From NCBI RefSeq assembly GCF_014648895.1, contig NZ_BMRZ01000004.1:248001-312000 (forward strand): DNA of 64,000 nt. The letters are read 5' to 3'. Made by a program: the position numbers and the translations under genes. Source of the DNA: Streptomyces tanashiensis (lineage in GTDB: Bacteria; Actinomycetota; Actinomycetes; Streptomycetales; Streptomycetaceae). Positions 43,790 to 51,426 of the stretch are shown here, in pieces. The notes under the pieces are model-generated. The model searched no databases and was not told where the DNA came from. It saw only the letters and a program-made list of their open reading frames with translations. How positions within the stretch are numbered: position 1 is the first letter of the stretch; the number at the start of each line of letters is the position of its first letter.

Positions 43790-43817
43790 GGTGGCCGCTC
43801 CTAGGAGGAGCGCCACC
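43790..43817 (-). promoter_or_regulatory. Pause/anti-attenuator hairpin overlapping the leader peptide Trp codons
   Basis: On the minus strand GGTGGCGCTCC pairs with GGAGCGGCCACC (one bulged G) around a short loop. The 5' arm contains the second Trp codon and following Arg/Ser codons of the leader peptide, so a ribosome stalled at the Trp codons would free the 3' arm for alternative pairing. Confidence 0.6.
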
Positions 43818-43842
43818 AGCTGAGGCACGACGACAGATGCAT
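43801..43842 (-). CDS. trpS leader peptide (MHLSSCLSWWRSS)
   Basis: A 13-residue ORF with two adjacent Trp codons ending in TAG, placed before the attenuator. Slow decoding of UGG UGG under Trp-tRNA shortage would stall the ribosome and favour transcription of trpS. The ATG lies seven bases after a TATCCT -10 element, so the leader is probably translated from a leaderless mRNA whose first base is the A of ATG; no ribosome-binding site is present. The same type of leader is known for auxiliary TrpRS genes in Streptomyces. Confidence 0.85.
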   Translation of the reverse strand: MHLSSCLSWWRSS

Positions 43843-43848
43843 GGGACA

Positions 43849-43854
43849 AGGATA
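43849..43854 (-). promoter_or_regulatory. -10 element of the trpS leader promoter
   Basis: TATCCT on the minus strand, seven bases before the leader peptide ATG. The -35 region falls inside a GC-rich inverted repeat (CCCGTG at the expected distance) and is not consensus-like, so an unusual or alternative sigma factor is possible. Confidence 0.5.
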
Positions 43855-43882
43855 GCGCCCCGTGGCCGGGACCACGGGGCGC
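43855..43882 (-). terminator. Hairpin terminator at the end of the conservon operon
   Basis: GCGCCCCGTGG and CCACGGGGCGC form an 11-bp perfect stem with a six-base loop, 74 bases after the P450 stop and abutting the trpS -10 element. It should separate the conservon-P450 transcript from trpS. Confidence 0.65.
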
Positions 43883-43955
43883 CGCGCCCTCGACTTCGCG
43901 GTCGGCCGCGACCTCACCGAGCCGAACCGCCGGGCGGCTGGGCGAACGGGAGCCG

Positions 43956-45200
43956 TCAGGCCAGCACGACCGGGAGGTCGAACAGGTCGTTCTGGGTGAC
44001 GACCGGCTTGTTGCGGAGCTCCTCGCGGGAGACCGCCAGGCGGAGCCGCGGGAAGCGCTCGTACAGGGCGGGGAGCGCCACCGACGCCTCCAGGCGGGAG
44101 AGCGCCGCCCCCGGGCAGACGTGCGGACCGTGACCGAAGGAGATGTGCCGGTTCGGCGTCCGGGTCACGTCGAACTCGCCCGCCGTCGGACCGTGCTGCT
44201 CCTCGTCCCGCCCGATCGCGCCGAACGAGACGATCAGGGCCTCGCCCTTCGGCAGGACCCGGTCACCGACCTCGATGTCCTCGGTCGCGAACCGGATCAG
44301 GACGTGCGAGGTGGGCGTCGACCAGCGCAGGGTCTCCTCGATCACGTTCTCCCACGGCACCTCGCCCCCGAGCACCAGGGCCCGCTGCTCGGGGTGGGTC
44401 TCCAGGGCGACCACGGCGTTCACGATCAGGCTGATCGTCGTCTCGTGCCCGGCCGCCACCATCAGCTGGAGGGTGTTGGTGATCTCCTCCGTGGTCAGCC
44501 GGTCGCCGCCCTCCGACGCCTCGATCAGCGCGCTCGTGAGGTCGTCGCCGGGCTTCTCCGTCTTGCCCGCCACGATCCCCGCGAACAGCGTGCCCAGGTC
44601 CGCCATCATCTGCGGCACCTCCTCGGGCGGCGTCTGCGTCGAGAAGAACTTGTCGAACAGCGCCTTCATCCGCGGGTGGTCGGCCGGGTCGACGCCCATC
44701 AGCTCGCCCACCACGTTCATCGGCAGCGGGTACGCGAACTCCGCCTTGAGGTCCACGACCTCCCCGGACGGGCGCTCGGCCAGCCGGTCCAGCATCCCCT
44801 CGGTGAGGGACTCGATGCCCGCGCGCAGCCGCTCCACCCGGCGCGCCGTCAGCGCCTGGGCGACCAGCGTGCGCAGCCGCCGGTGCTCCTCGCCGTCGAC
44901 GGTCAGCATCGACCGGCCGGGGTTGGCGAGTCCGATCAGCGGCCAGTCCAGGGGTATCTCGCCGCGCTGCCAGGCACCCCAGACGTCGATGTCCTTCACG
45001 AGACGGGCGTCGGTGAGCAGCTTGCGCGCCTCCGCGTGCCGGGTGACGGCCCAGCAGGCCACCCCGCCGGGCAGGACGACACGGGCCAGTGGCCCGGCGG
45101 CGCGCAGCCGCGCGCTCTCCCCGTCGAGGTCGGCGACGAAGGGGTCCAGCTCGATCACATCGGTGCCGGACGCGGCGGTGTGGTCGTACGGGCAGCTCAT
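43956..45200 (-). CDS. Cytochrome P450, CYP154-like (conservon-associated)
   Basis: P450 of 414 aa with all normal motifs: I-helix AAGHETTISL, K-helix EETLRW (ExxR) and heme loop HISFGHGPHVCPGAALSR with the thiolate Cys. ATG 45200 overlaps the stop of the upstream P450 as ATGA. It is the last gene of the cvnA-B-C-D-P450-P450 string, the arrangement seen for CYP157/CYP154 pairs in streptomycete conservons. Redox partners are not encoded nearby. The substrate is unknown; a role in making or altering a signal read by the conservon is conjecture. Confidence 0.9.
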   Translation of the reverse strand: MSCPYDHTAASGTDVIELDPFVADLDGESARLRAAGPLARVVLPGGVACWAVTRHAEARKLLTDARLVKDIDVWGAWQRGEIPLDWPLIGLANPGRSMLTVDGEEHRRLRTLVAQALTARRVERLRAGIESLTEGMLDRLAERPSGEVVDLKAEFAYPLPMNVVGELMGVDPADHPRMKALFDKFFSTQTPPEEVPQMMADLGTLFAGIVAGKTEKPGDDLTSALIEASEGGDRLTTEEITNTLQLMVAAGHETTISLIVNAVVALETHPEQRALVLGGEVPWENVIEETLRWSTPTSHVLIRFATEDIEVGDRVLPKGEALIVSFGAIGRDEEQHGPTAGEFDVTRTPNRHISFGHGPHVCPGAALSRLEASVALPALYERFPRLRLAVSREELRNKPVVTQNDLFDLPVVLA

Positions 45201-46426
45201 CCGAGGGCTCCAAGGGCGGGGGTCGGGGTGTACGTCACGGGGAGCGCGGTCAGGCCGCGCAGCCAGGGGGAGGGCCGGCGGGCGAGGGCGCCCTCGGCGA
45301 CCGCGAGATCCACGTCGGGCAGCCGGTCGAGCAGCACCTCGATCCCCGTCCGGGCGATGGTCTCGGCGACCTCCTGGGCGGGGAACGGGCAGCGGTGCTC
45401 GCCGTGACCGAAGGAGAGGTGGGCGTTGTTGCCGCCGGTGAACGCGCCGGAGTCGGTGCGCACGTGCGGGTCGGAGTTGGCGGCGGCCAGGCCGAGCAGC
45501 AGCAGGTCGCCGCTGCCGATCCGGCGCCCGCCGAGGTGGGTGTCGCGCGAGGCCCACCGCCCGGCGACGTTCTGGGTGGGGGTGTCCTCCCACAGGACCT
45601 CGTTCATCGCCTCGCCGACGCTGTGCCGGCCGCCGGCGAGCGAGGCCGCGAACCGGTCGTCGGTGAGCATCAGACGGAGCGAGTTGCCGATCCAGTCGGC
45701 GGTCGGCTGGTGGCCGGCGGCCATCATCACCATGAGGTCCTGGGCGACCTCCTCGACGGTGAACCCGGCGGTGTTGGCGAGCATCCGGGAGGCGACGTCG
45801 TCGCCCGGATCCGCGGACTTGGCGGCGAGCAGCGCGAACATCGACTCCGCCAGGTGGCGCTGGCCCTCGAGCGCGCCCTCCTGACCGTTGATCATGTCGT
45901 TCATGGCGGTGACGAGGCCGGGACCCTGCTCGTCGGCGAAGCCGTAGCAGCTGGCGAGGACCCGTACCGGCAGCAGCATCGCGTACTCGGCGATGATGTC
46001 GCAGGAGCCCTTGCCGCACAGTACGTCGATGAGCTCGTCGGCGAAGCGCTCGGCCCGCTCCCGCAGGACGAAGGGGTCGATCGCCTCCAGGGCGTCGGAG
46101 ACGACCCCGGCCCGCTCGCGGTGCCGCTCGCCGACGGTGTAGAGGATGGACGGCTGCTTGCGGCCGATCATGGGCAGCAGGGGCCAGTCCGCCGGGACGG
46201 CGTCCCACTGGTTCCACAGGTCGGAGTCGCGGGAGAAGAGGACCGGGTCGCTGGTGACCTGGTGCAGTTCGCGGTAGCCGAGGACCAGCCAGGCGGGTAT
46301 GTCCCCGTCGAGCACGACCGGGGCGACGGTTCCGTGCTCGCGTCGTATCTGCCGGTACAGCTCGGTGGGGTCGGTCTGGAACCGGGGCCCGCTCAGCGGG
46401 ACCGGCTGGGGCTCGGGGAGGGTCAC
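45197..46426 (-). CDS. Cytochrome P450, CYP157-like, without ExxR motif
   Basis: P450-fold protein of 409 aa. The heme loop is HLSFGHGEHRCPFPAQE, retaining the Cys but with PFP in place of the usual xG. The K-helix, which should be ExxR, reads MNEVLWEDTP, so Arg is replaced by Trp. The I-helix acid/alcohol pair is also changed (AAGHQPTAD). Loss of ExxR is documented for the CYP157 family of streptomycetes, which supports the family call. GTG 46426 overlaps the cvnD stop as GTGA. It may work as a pair with the CYP154-like protein. Confidence 0.9.
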   Translation of the reverse strand: MTLPEPQPVPLSGPRFQTDPTELYRQIRREHGTVAPVVLDGDIPAWLVLGYRELHQVTSDPVLFSRDSDLWNQWDAVPADWPLLPMIGRKQPSILYTVGERHRERAGVVSDALEAIDPFVLRERAERFADELIDVLCGKGSCDIIAEYAMLLPVRVLASCYGFADEQGPGLVTAMNDMINGQEGALEGQRHLAESMFALLAAKSADPGDDVASRMLANTAGFTVEEVAQDLMVMMAAGHQPTADWIGNSLRLMLTDDRFAASLAGGRHSVGEAMNEVLWEDTPTQNVAGRWASRDTHLGGRRIGSGDLLLLGLAAANSDPHVRTDSGAFTGGNNAHLSFGHGEHRCPFPAQEVAETIARTGIEVLLDRLPDVDLAVAEGALARRPSPWLRGLTALPVTYTPTPALGALG

Positions 46427-47052
46427 GGGGTGGGCTCCGGGATCGGGTGGGGGGTCGGCCGCGGGGCCGCGGCGACGACGGTCCGCAGGTGTTCCACGAG
46501 TGAGATCAGCACCTGCTTGCTGGACTCGCGGGACCGCGCGTCGCAGAGGACCAGCGGCACCTCGTCGGCGAGGTCGAGGGCCTCGCGGATCTGGGCGGGG
46601 GTGTGGGCGGGGCCGCCGAAGTCGTTGCAGGCGACGACGAACGGCGTGCCGTGGTGCTCCAGGCGGTCGATCGCGTACCAGGAGTCGGCGAGCCGCCGGG
46701 TGTCGACGAGGACGACCGCGCCCAGCGTCCCGGAGAACAGCCGGTCCCACAGGAACCAGAACCGCTCCTGGCCGGGCGCCCCGAACAGATAGAGGACGTT
46801 GTGCGCGTCCAGCGAGATCCGGCCGAAGTCGAAGGCGACGGTGGTGGCCGTCTTGGCGGCGACGCCGACGGTGTCGTCGACGTCCTCGCCGGCCTGCGTC
46901 ATGGTCTCCTCGGTGTTCAGCGGACGGATCTCGCTGACCGAGCGGACCAGGGTGGTCTTGCCGACTCCGAAACCGCCGACGACGACGATCTTCAGTCCGT
47001 TGTCGGCGGTGCTGTGCAGGGTCTGGCGCTGTTCAGAGGTTACGGAGTCCAA
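46423..47052 (-). CDS. cvnD: Conservon protein CvnD, small Ras-like GTPase
   Basis: GTP-binding protein of 209 aa with the P-loop VVVGGFGVGKTTLVRSVSEI, switch region TTVAFDFGRISL, Walker B/G3 analogue LYLFGAPGQERFWFLWDRL and a degenerate specificity motif CNDFGG in place of NKxD. Bacterial MglA/Rab-like proteins of this type work with the Roadblock protein CvnB. The likely start is TTG 47052, which overlaps the end of cvnC by 20 bases. It should cycle between GDP and GTP under control of the CvnA-B-C membrane complex. Confidence 0.9.
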   Translation of the reverse strand: MDSVTSEQRQTLHSTADNGLKIVVVGGFGVGKTTLVRSVSEIRPLNTEETMTQAGEDVDDTVGVAAKTATTVAFDFGRISLDAHNVLYLFGAPGQERFWFLWDRLFSGTLGAVVLVDTRRLADSWYAIDRLEHHGTPFVVACNDFGGPAHTPAQIREALDLADEVPLVLCDARSRESSKQVLISLVEHLRTVVAAAPRPTPHPIPEPTP

Positions 47053-47386
47053 CGAGCACCTGCTCCAGGATGTCGTGATCGGGAAGGCGGTACGAGGCGC
47101 GGGGGTGCCGTGCGCTGATCCGGCCCGTGTCGTGCAGGTCGGTGAGGAGGATCCGCGTGATCGACACGGGCAGACCGAGCCCCGCCGCCACCTCCACCAC
47201 GGCCGTGGGGAAACGGCACATGCGCAGGATCGCGGCGTGCTCGGACTGCATGCCGGCGACCGGATCGCTCTCGGAGACCACGAGCGTGACCAGGTCGAAG
47301 GCGTCGGACCCGGCACGGCTGCGGCCGCCGGTCAGGGTGTAGAGCCGGTCGGGTGAGTCGTCCCGGCCCGGCCTGCCGCGGCTCAT
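47033..47386 (-). CDS. cvnC: Conservon protein CvnC, DUF742
   Basis: Protein of 117 aa with the DUF742 pattern: a variable N-terminus, RLYTLTGGRSRAG, then a winged-helix-like body (DLVTLVVSESDPVAGMQSEHAAILRMC, SITRILLTDLHDTGRI). ATG 47386 overlaps the cvnB stop. In conservons DUF742 proteins associate with CvnA/B/D; the biochemical role is unclear. Confidence 0.92.
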   Translation of the reverse strand: MSRGRPGRDDSPDRLYTLTGGRSRAGSDAFDLVTLVVSESDPVAGMQSEHAAILRMCRFPTAVVEVAAGLGLPVSITRILLTDLHDTGRISARHPRASYRLPDHDILEQVLVGLRNL

Positions 47387-47784
47387 CCCCGGGGCCTCGC
47401 GACCAGGTGCTCGCCCAACTGCTCGACCAGCTCGGACATGTTGTGGCCGACCAGGCCGGCGTCCGCGTCCTCGTCGGCGACGAGGGCGAGGTGAGCGCCC
47501 TCGCCCGCCTCCACGATGAACAGGATGCCGCCGTAGAACTCGGCCATCGCGGAGCGGACGCCGCCCGTGCCGTCGCCGAACTCCACGGAGGCACCGTGCG
47601 ACAGGCTCTGGATGCCGGCGGCGATCGCGGCGAGCTGGTCGGCCTGGTCGACGGAGAGCTCGGGGGTACGGCAGAGCTTGAGGCCGTCCCGGGAGAGCAC
47701 CAGGGCGTGGCGGGTGCCCGGGGTGCGTTCCAGCAGGCCCTCCAGGAGCCAGCTGAGCTTCTCGTCGGTGGTGGTGCCGGTCAT
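47383..47784 (-). CDS. cvnB: Conservon protein CvnB, Roadblock/LC7 family
   Basis: Protein of 133 aa with the Roadblock fold: LSWLLEGLLERTPGTRHALVLSRDGLKLC at the start and FIVEAGEGAHLALVADEDADAGLVGHNMSELVEQLGEHL at the end. These proteins regulate small GTPases, here CvnD. The start overlaps the cvnA stop by four bases (ATGA). Confidence 0.93.
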   Translation of the reverse strand: MTGTTTDEKLSWLLEGLLERTPGTRHALVLSRDGLKLCRTPELSVDQADQLAAIAAGIQSLSHGASVEFGDGTGGVRSAMAEFYGGILFIVEAGEGAHLALVADEDADAGLVGHNMSELVEQLGEHLVARPRG

Positions 47785-49367
47785 GACGGGGTGCCTTCCG
47801 GGTGCGGTGCGTTCGTGGTGGGTGTGCCGTCGCTCGGGGCGGCGGCGGCGGGGGGTTCGGCGGCAGGCTCGTCGTCGGTCGTCGTCCGCGCCTCGGCCGC
47901 CGGGGCGCCGGTGCCGCGGACCGCCTGGCGGAAGGTGCCGAAGCGGGTGGCCGCCCCGGCCGCCGCGCCGCCGCGCGGGCTCGCCGCGCGCGGCTTCGGG
48001 GCCGCCTCGGGGCCTTCGGGGTGGGCGGCGGCCATCGCCCGGCCGCGACGGCGCCGCGGCAGTCCGCTCTCGCCGAACGCCGGGTGCTCGCCGGTGCTCT
48101 CGGCAGCGCTGTCGTGGGTGGTCTCGGGCTCGTCGGCCGCGGTGGGGACCGGCGCCGCGGCGGGGGCCGGCGCCGCCGGAGCGCGGTCCGGGGCGGACGG
48201 CGGGACGGGGGCGGGGGCGGCCGGGGACTCGGCGGGCGCGTGGCTGATGAGCTCCTGAGGCAGCATCAGCAGGGCGCCGGTGCCGCCGCGCGCCGAGGGG
48301 CGGAACGACACGGTGAGACCGTGCTTGCGGGCCAGCCGGCCGACGACGGCCAGGCCGAGCCGGGTGCCGGAGAGGCCGGCCAGGTCCTGGGCGGTCGAGC
48401 CGACGGCGGCCTCGGCACGGCGCAGCTGCACGTCGCTCATGACCAGACCGCTGTCCTCGACCGCGATGATGACCCCGGCCGGGACCTCCTCCACGTAGAC
48501 GTGGACCTCGGCGGTGGGCGGCGAGAAGTTCGCCGCGTTGTCCATGAGCTCGGCCAGGGCGTGCATGACACCCTCGGCCGCGTGCCCGGCGACGGCCGCG
48601 TCGCTGCTGGAGTGCAGCCGCACCCGCTGGTAGCCGCCGATCCGGCCCATGGCGCCGCGGAGGATCGACTCCATGACGATGGGGCGGGCCCAGCGCCGGC
48701 CGGAGCGGGCGCCGGTGAGCACGGCGACGGAGTCGGCGAGCCGGCCGGCCTGGGCGGTGCGGTGGTCGAGGTGGAGCAGATCGGTCAGCACGTCCTCGTC
48801 GGCGTGCCGGTGCTCCATCTCGCGCAGGTCGGCGAGCATGCTCGTGGCGAGGGCCTGCATGCGGCCGGCCGCGTTGGCGGCGGCGGCCATGGCGGCGGAC
48901 CGGGCGGACTCGGCGCGGCGCAGCAGGCCTTCGAGCCGCCGCTCCTCGGCGGCCTGAGCCCGGGTCAGCTCGGCGGTCCGGGCCGTGTGGGCGCGGACCA
49001 GCTCCTCGGTCCGGGCCGTGTGGGCCGCCTCGGAGGCGGCGGCCTCCGCCTCGTACCGCTCCTTCAGCGCGGCCGTCTCGCGCGCCGCTCCGGCCGTGTG
49101 CAGGGCGGCCCGGGCCTCCAGGGAGGCGAGTTCGGCGGAGAGGGCCTCGACCCGCCGGCTCAGCGAGCGCGAGGTCCGCCCGTACCAGGTGACCGCGAAG
49201 GCGGCGGCCGCGAGGAGCAGCACGCCGCCGCCGGCGAACCAGCCGAGTGCGGAACGGATCTCGGCCGGCGCCGCGGCGGTCGCCGCGACGGCGAGCGCAC
49301 CACCCGCGGCGGCTGTCAGCAACGAGGCGAGCAGGGCAGGGCGGAAGGGGGTGGACGGCGCCGACAT
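47781..49367 (-). CDS. cvnA: Conservon protein CvnA, membrane sensor-kinase-like ATPase
   Basis: Protein of 528 aa. Two N-terminal membrane helices (LLASLLTAAAGGALAVAATA and WFAGGGVLLLAAAAFAVTWY) are followed by a long coiled coil (about 65-190, rich in AHTARTEEL repeats), a histidine-kinase-like dimerisation region (LREMEHRHADEDVLTDLLHLDH) and a HATPase domain with N-box ELMDNAANFSPP and GTRLGLAVV. The last 150 residues are Pro/Ala-rich and disordered. I chose ATG 49367; a GTG at 49421 overlaps the promoter -10. It lies at the head of a six-gene overlapping operon and would sense a membrane or extracellular cue. Confidence 0.9.
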   Translation of the reverse strand: MSAPSTPFRPALLASLLTAAAGGALAVAATAAAPAEIRSALGWFAGGGVLLLAAAAFAVTWYGRTSRSLSRRVEALSAELASLEARAALHTAGAARETAALKERYEAEAAASEAAHTARTEELVRAHTARTAELTRAQAAEERRLEGLLRRAESARSAAMAAAANAAGRMQALATSMLADLREMEHRHADEDVLTDLLHLDHRTAQAGRLADSVAVLTGARSGRRWARPIVMESILRGAMGRIGGYQRVRLHSSSDAAVAGHAAEGVMHALAELMDNAANFSPPTAEVHVYVEEVPAGVIIAVEDSGLVMSDVQLRRAEAAVGSTAQDLAGLSGTRLGLAVVGRLARKHGLTVSFRPSARGGTGALLMLPQELISHAPAESPAAPAPVPPSAPDRAPAAPAPAAAPVPTAADEPETTHDSAAESTGEHPAFGESGLPRRRRGRAMAAAHPEGPEAAPKPRAASPRGGAAAGAATRFGTFRQAVRGTGAPAAEARTTTDDEPAAEPPAAAAPSDGTPTTNAPHPEGTPS

Positions 49368-49419
49368 CAACCAGACTCTCGAGAACAGGCACGCGGGGGT
49401 GGGGAGTCGTAACGACGGC

Positions 49420-49449
49420 ACTATAGAGCCGATCTTGATCGGTGTGGAA
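49420..49449 (-). promoter_or_regulatory. Putative promoter of the conservon operon
   Basis: On the minus strand TTCCAC (49444-49449), 18 bases, TATAGT (49420-49425). The -10 is near-perfect. The start site would be about 45-50 bases before the cvnA ATG. Confidence 0.55.
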
Positions 49450-49463
49450 CCACTCTTGATCGG
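49433..49463. repeat. Direct repeat TCTTGATCGG flanking the cvnA -35 element
   Basis: The 10-mer TCTTGATCGG occurs at 49433-49442 and 49454-49463, exactly 21 bases apart (two helical turns), on either side of the -35 hexamer. This is the geometry expected for tandem binding of a response regulator or similar activator. Confidence 0.5.
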
Positions 49464-49500
49464 ATCGGTATTCAGATCACGGAATATGTTGCCGAATTGA

Positions 49501-51381
49501 TCAGCTCGACGACGAGGAAGGAGCCGCGTTCCGCCAGACCGTCAGATCGAGGGTCAGGTAGGTGCTCGGCGAGTCCTCCGGGGAGAAGGCCTTGACCGTG
49601 ACCAGACCGAGATGGCCCGTACCCGTCGTGACACAGACCTGACGGCCCGGCGACAGCTTGTTCACATAGATGTTCTGGGTGAACCGGGTCTCCGCGCGGC
49701 ACGCTTCGAGGGAGCCCTCCTGGCCCGGGTCGAGCAGGACCAGATTGCCGCCGCTGCTCTCGGCGTCGAGGTAGCCGCCTGTGTCGTAGGAGAGTTCGTA
49801 GTTGTTGTCCTCGCCGTCCTGCGGGCGTACGTCGTTGTCGCCGAGGGTCAGGTGATAGCCGGCCGTGAGGTTGATGTCCTTGTACGTCGCGGCCTGCGGG
49901 GCCGGCGCCGTCGTGGGCTTCTGCGTGGAGGTCCCGGTCCCCGTGCCCCCGCTGCCCTGCGTGCCCGCCGAACCCTTCCCGCCGGCGTTCGACGAGGTCG
50001 GTCCGTCCTTGTCCTTCAGGACGACGTAGGCGGTCGCGCCGCCCGCGACGGCGAACGCGAGGACGGCGGCCACGGCGACGACCAGACCGCGCCCGCCGCC
50101 CTTCTTCGGCTGCTGGGGCGGCTGCGGCCGGTACCCGGCCTGGTCCGGCCGGCCGGGCCAGGGCCGCTGCGGGTACGCGGGACCACCCGGGCCCTGCGGC
50201 GGGGCGTAACCGGGAGCGCCGGGGCCCTGCGTCGGCGCGTACGCGAAGGCGGGTGCCGGAGCGGCGGCGGCCGGGGGAGCCACCGGGCCGGACGGGACGC
50301 CGGCGGCCGGCGGAGCCGCGGGAGCCGTGTGCGGCGGGGGTCCGTAGCCAGGCGGCGGGGTCGACGGCGCGGTCGGCACCGTCGGCGAGTACGCCGGAGG
50401 CGCGGCCGGCGGGGCGGCCGGCGGGGCGGTCGTCGGCGGCGGAGGCGTCTGCGGGGGCGCGGGCGCCGCGGCCCGGGCCGTGATCTCGGCGGAGACCGCA
50501 CCCGGCAGCCAGTCCTCGGGCCGACGCAGCACCGTCGCCGCGTTCGCGGCCTGGCAGAGCCCGATGATCTCGGAGAGCGTCGGCCGGACCTCGGGGTCCT
50601 TCGCGAGGCAGCGGGTGACCAGCTCGGTGAGCCGCTCCGGGACGGCGCTCAGGTCCGGCTCCTCGTGCACGATCCGGTACAGCACGCCGTGCCCGGTCCC
50701 CTCGCCGAAGGCCGGGACGCCCGTCGCCGCGTACGCCGCGACCTGCCCCAGCGCGAACACGTCGGTGGCCGCGGTGACCCGCTGCCCCGCCGCCTGCTCG
50801 GGCGCCATGAACGACGGCGTCCCGATGGTGACCCCACTGCCCGTCAGGGAGGTCGCGTCGGCGGCGTGGGCGATGCCGAAGTCGATGACGCGGGGACCGT
50901 CGGCGGCCAGCAGCACGTTGGACGGCTTCAGGTCGCGGTGCACGATGCCCGCGCCGTGGATGACGTGCAGGGCCTCGGCCATGCCCGCGACGAGCAGCAG
51001 CACCGTCTCCACCGGCAGAGCGCCGTGCGCCACGACCGCGTCGGCGAGGGAGGGCCCCGGCACGTACGCGGTGGCCAGCCACGGCTGCGTGCCGTCGGGG
51101 TCCGCGTCGATGACGGGCGCGGTGAACAGGCCCTGGACGCGCTGCGCGGAGCGCACCTCCTGGGCGAAGCGGCGCCGGAACTCCGCGTCCTCGCCGAACT
51201 CGGGACGGATCAGCTTGATGGCCACCGGCCGGCCGCCGGGCGTGTACGACAGATACACCTTGCCCATGCCGCCGGCGCCGAGCCGGGCGGCGAGCCGGTA
51301 TCCGGCGACCGTCGTCGGGTCGTCCGCCGCCAGCGGCTTGAACACCTCGGAGCCGCCCCGGTCCGCTTGCTGACCGCCCAT
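49501..51381 (-). CDS. Membrane-anchored Ser/Thr protein kinase (PknB-type)
   Basis: Eukaryotic-type kinase of 626 aa. The kinase domain (about 20-290) has the G-loop RLGAGGMGKVYLS, catalytic Lys in VAIKLI, HRDLKPSNVLL, DFGIAH and the activation-segment APEQ. A Pro/Ala-rich juxtamembrane region of about 130 residues leads to one membrane helix (VVAVAAVLAFAVAGGATAYVV, about 430-455). The outside part is a Ser/Gly/Thr linker and a unique beta-rich domain with two Cys residues (EACRAET, RQVCVTT). No PASTA repeats are seen. I chose ATG 51381. It lies between the conservon and the lanthipeptide locus. Confidence 0.9.
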   Translation of the reverse strand: MGGQQADRGGSEVFKPLAADDPTTVAGYRLAARLGAGGMGKVYLSYTPGGRPVAIKLIRPEFGEDAEFRRRFAQEVRSAQRVQGLFTAPVIDADPDGTQPWLATAYVPGPSLADAVVAHGALPVETVLLLVAGMAEALHVIHGAGIVHRDLKPSNVLLAADGPRVIDFGIAHAADATSLTGSGVTIGTPSFMAPEQAAGQRVTAATDVFALGQVAAYAATGVPAFGEGTGHGVLYRIVHEEPDLSAVPERLTELVTRCLAKDPEVRPTLSEIIGLCQAANAATVLRRPEDWLPGAVSAEITARAAAPAPPQTPPPPTTAPPAAPPAAPPAYSPTVPTAPSTPPPGYGPPPHTAPAAPPAAGVPSGPVAPPAAAAPAPAFAYAPTQGPGAPGYAPPQGPGGPAYPQRPWPGRPDQAGYRPQPPQQPKKGGGRGLVVAVAAVLAFAVAGGATAYVVLKDKDGPTSSNAGGKGSAGTQGSGGTGTGTSTQKPTTAPAPQAATYKDINLTAGYHLTLGDNDVRPQDGEDNNYELSYDTGGYLDAESSGGNLVLLDPGQEGSLEACRAETRFTQNIYVNKLSPGRQVCVTTGTGHLGLVTVKAFSPEDSPSTYLTLDLTVWRNAAPSSSSS

Positions 51382-51426
51382 GAGCCCATGTCTCCCCACG
51401 CAGAACACTGTTTGCCGGACGGCACC

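Noticed and set aside
43855..43882. Inverted repeat as an operator for trpS
   Set aside because: Its GC-rich stem and position after the P450 stop fit a terminator better; a regulatory role cannot be excluded.
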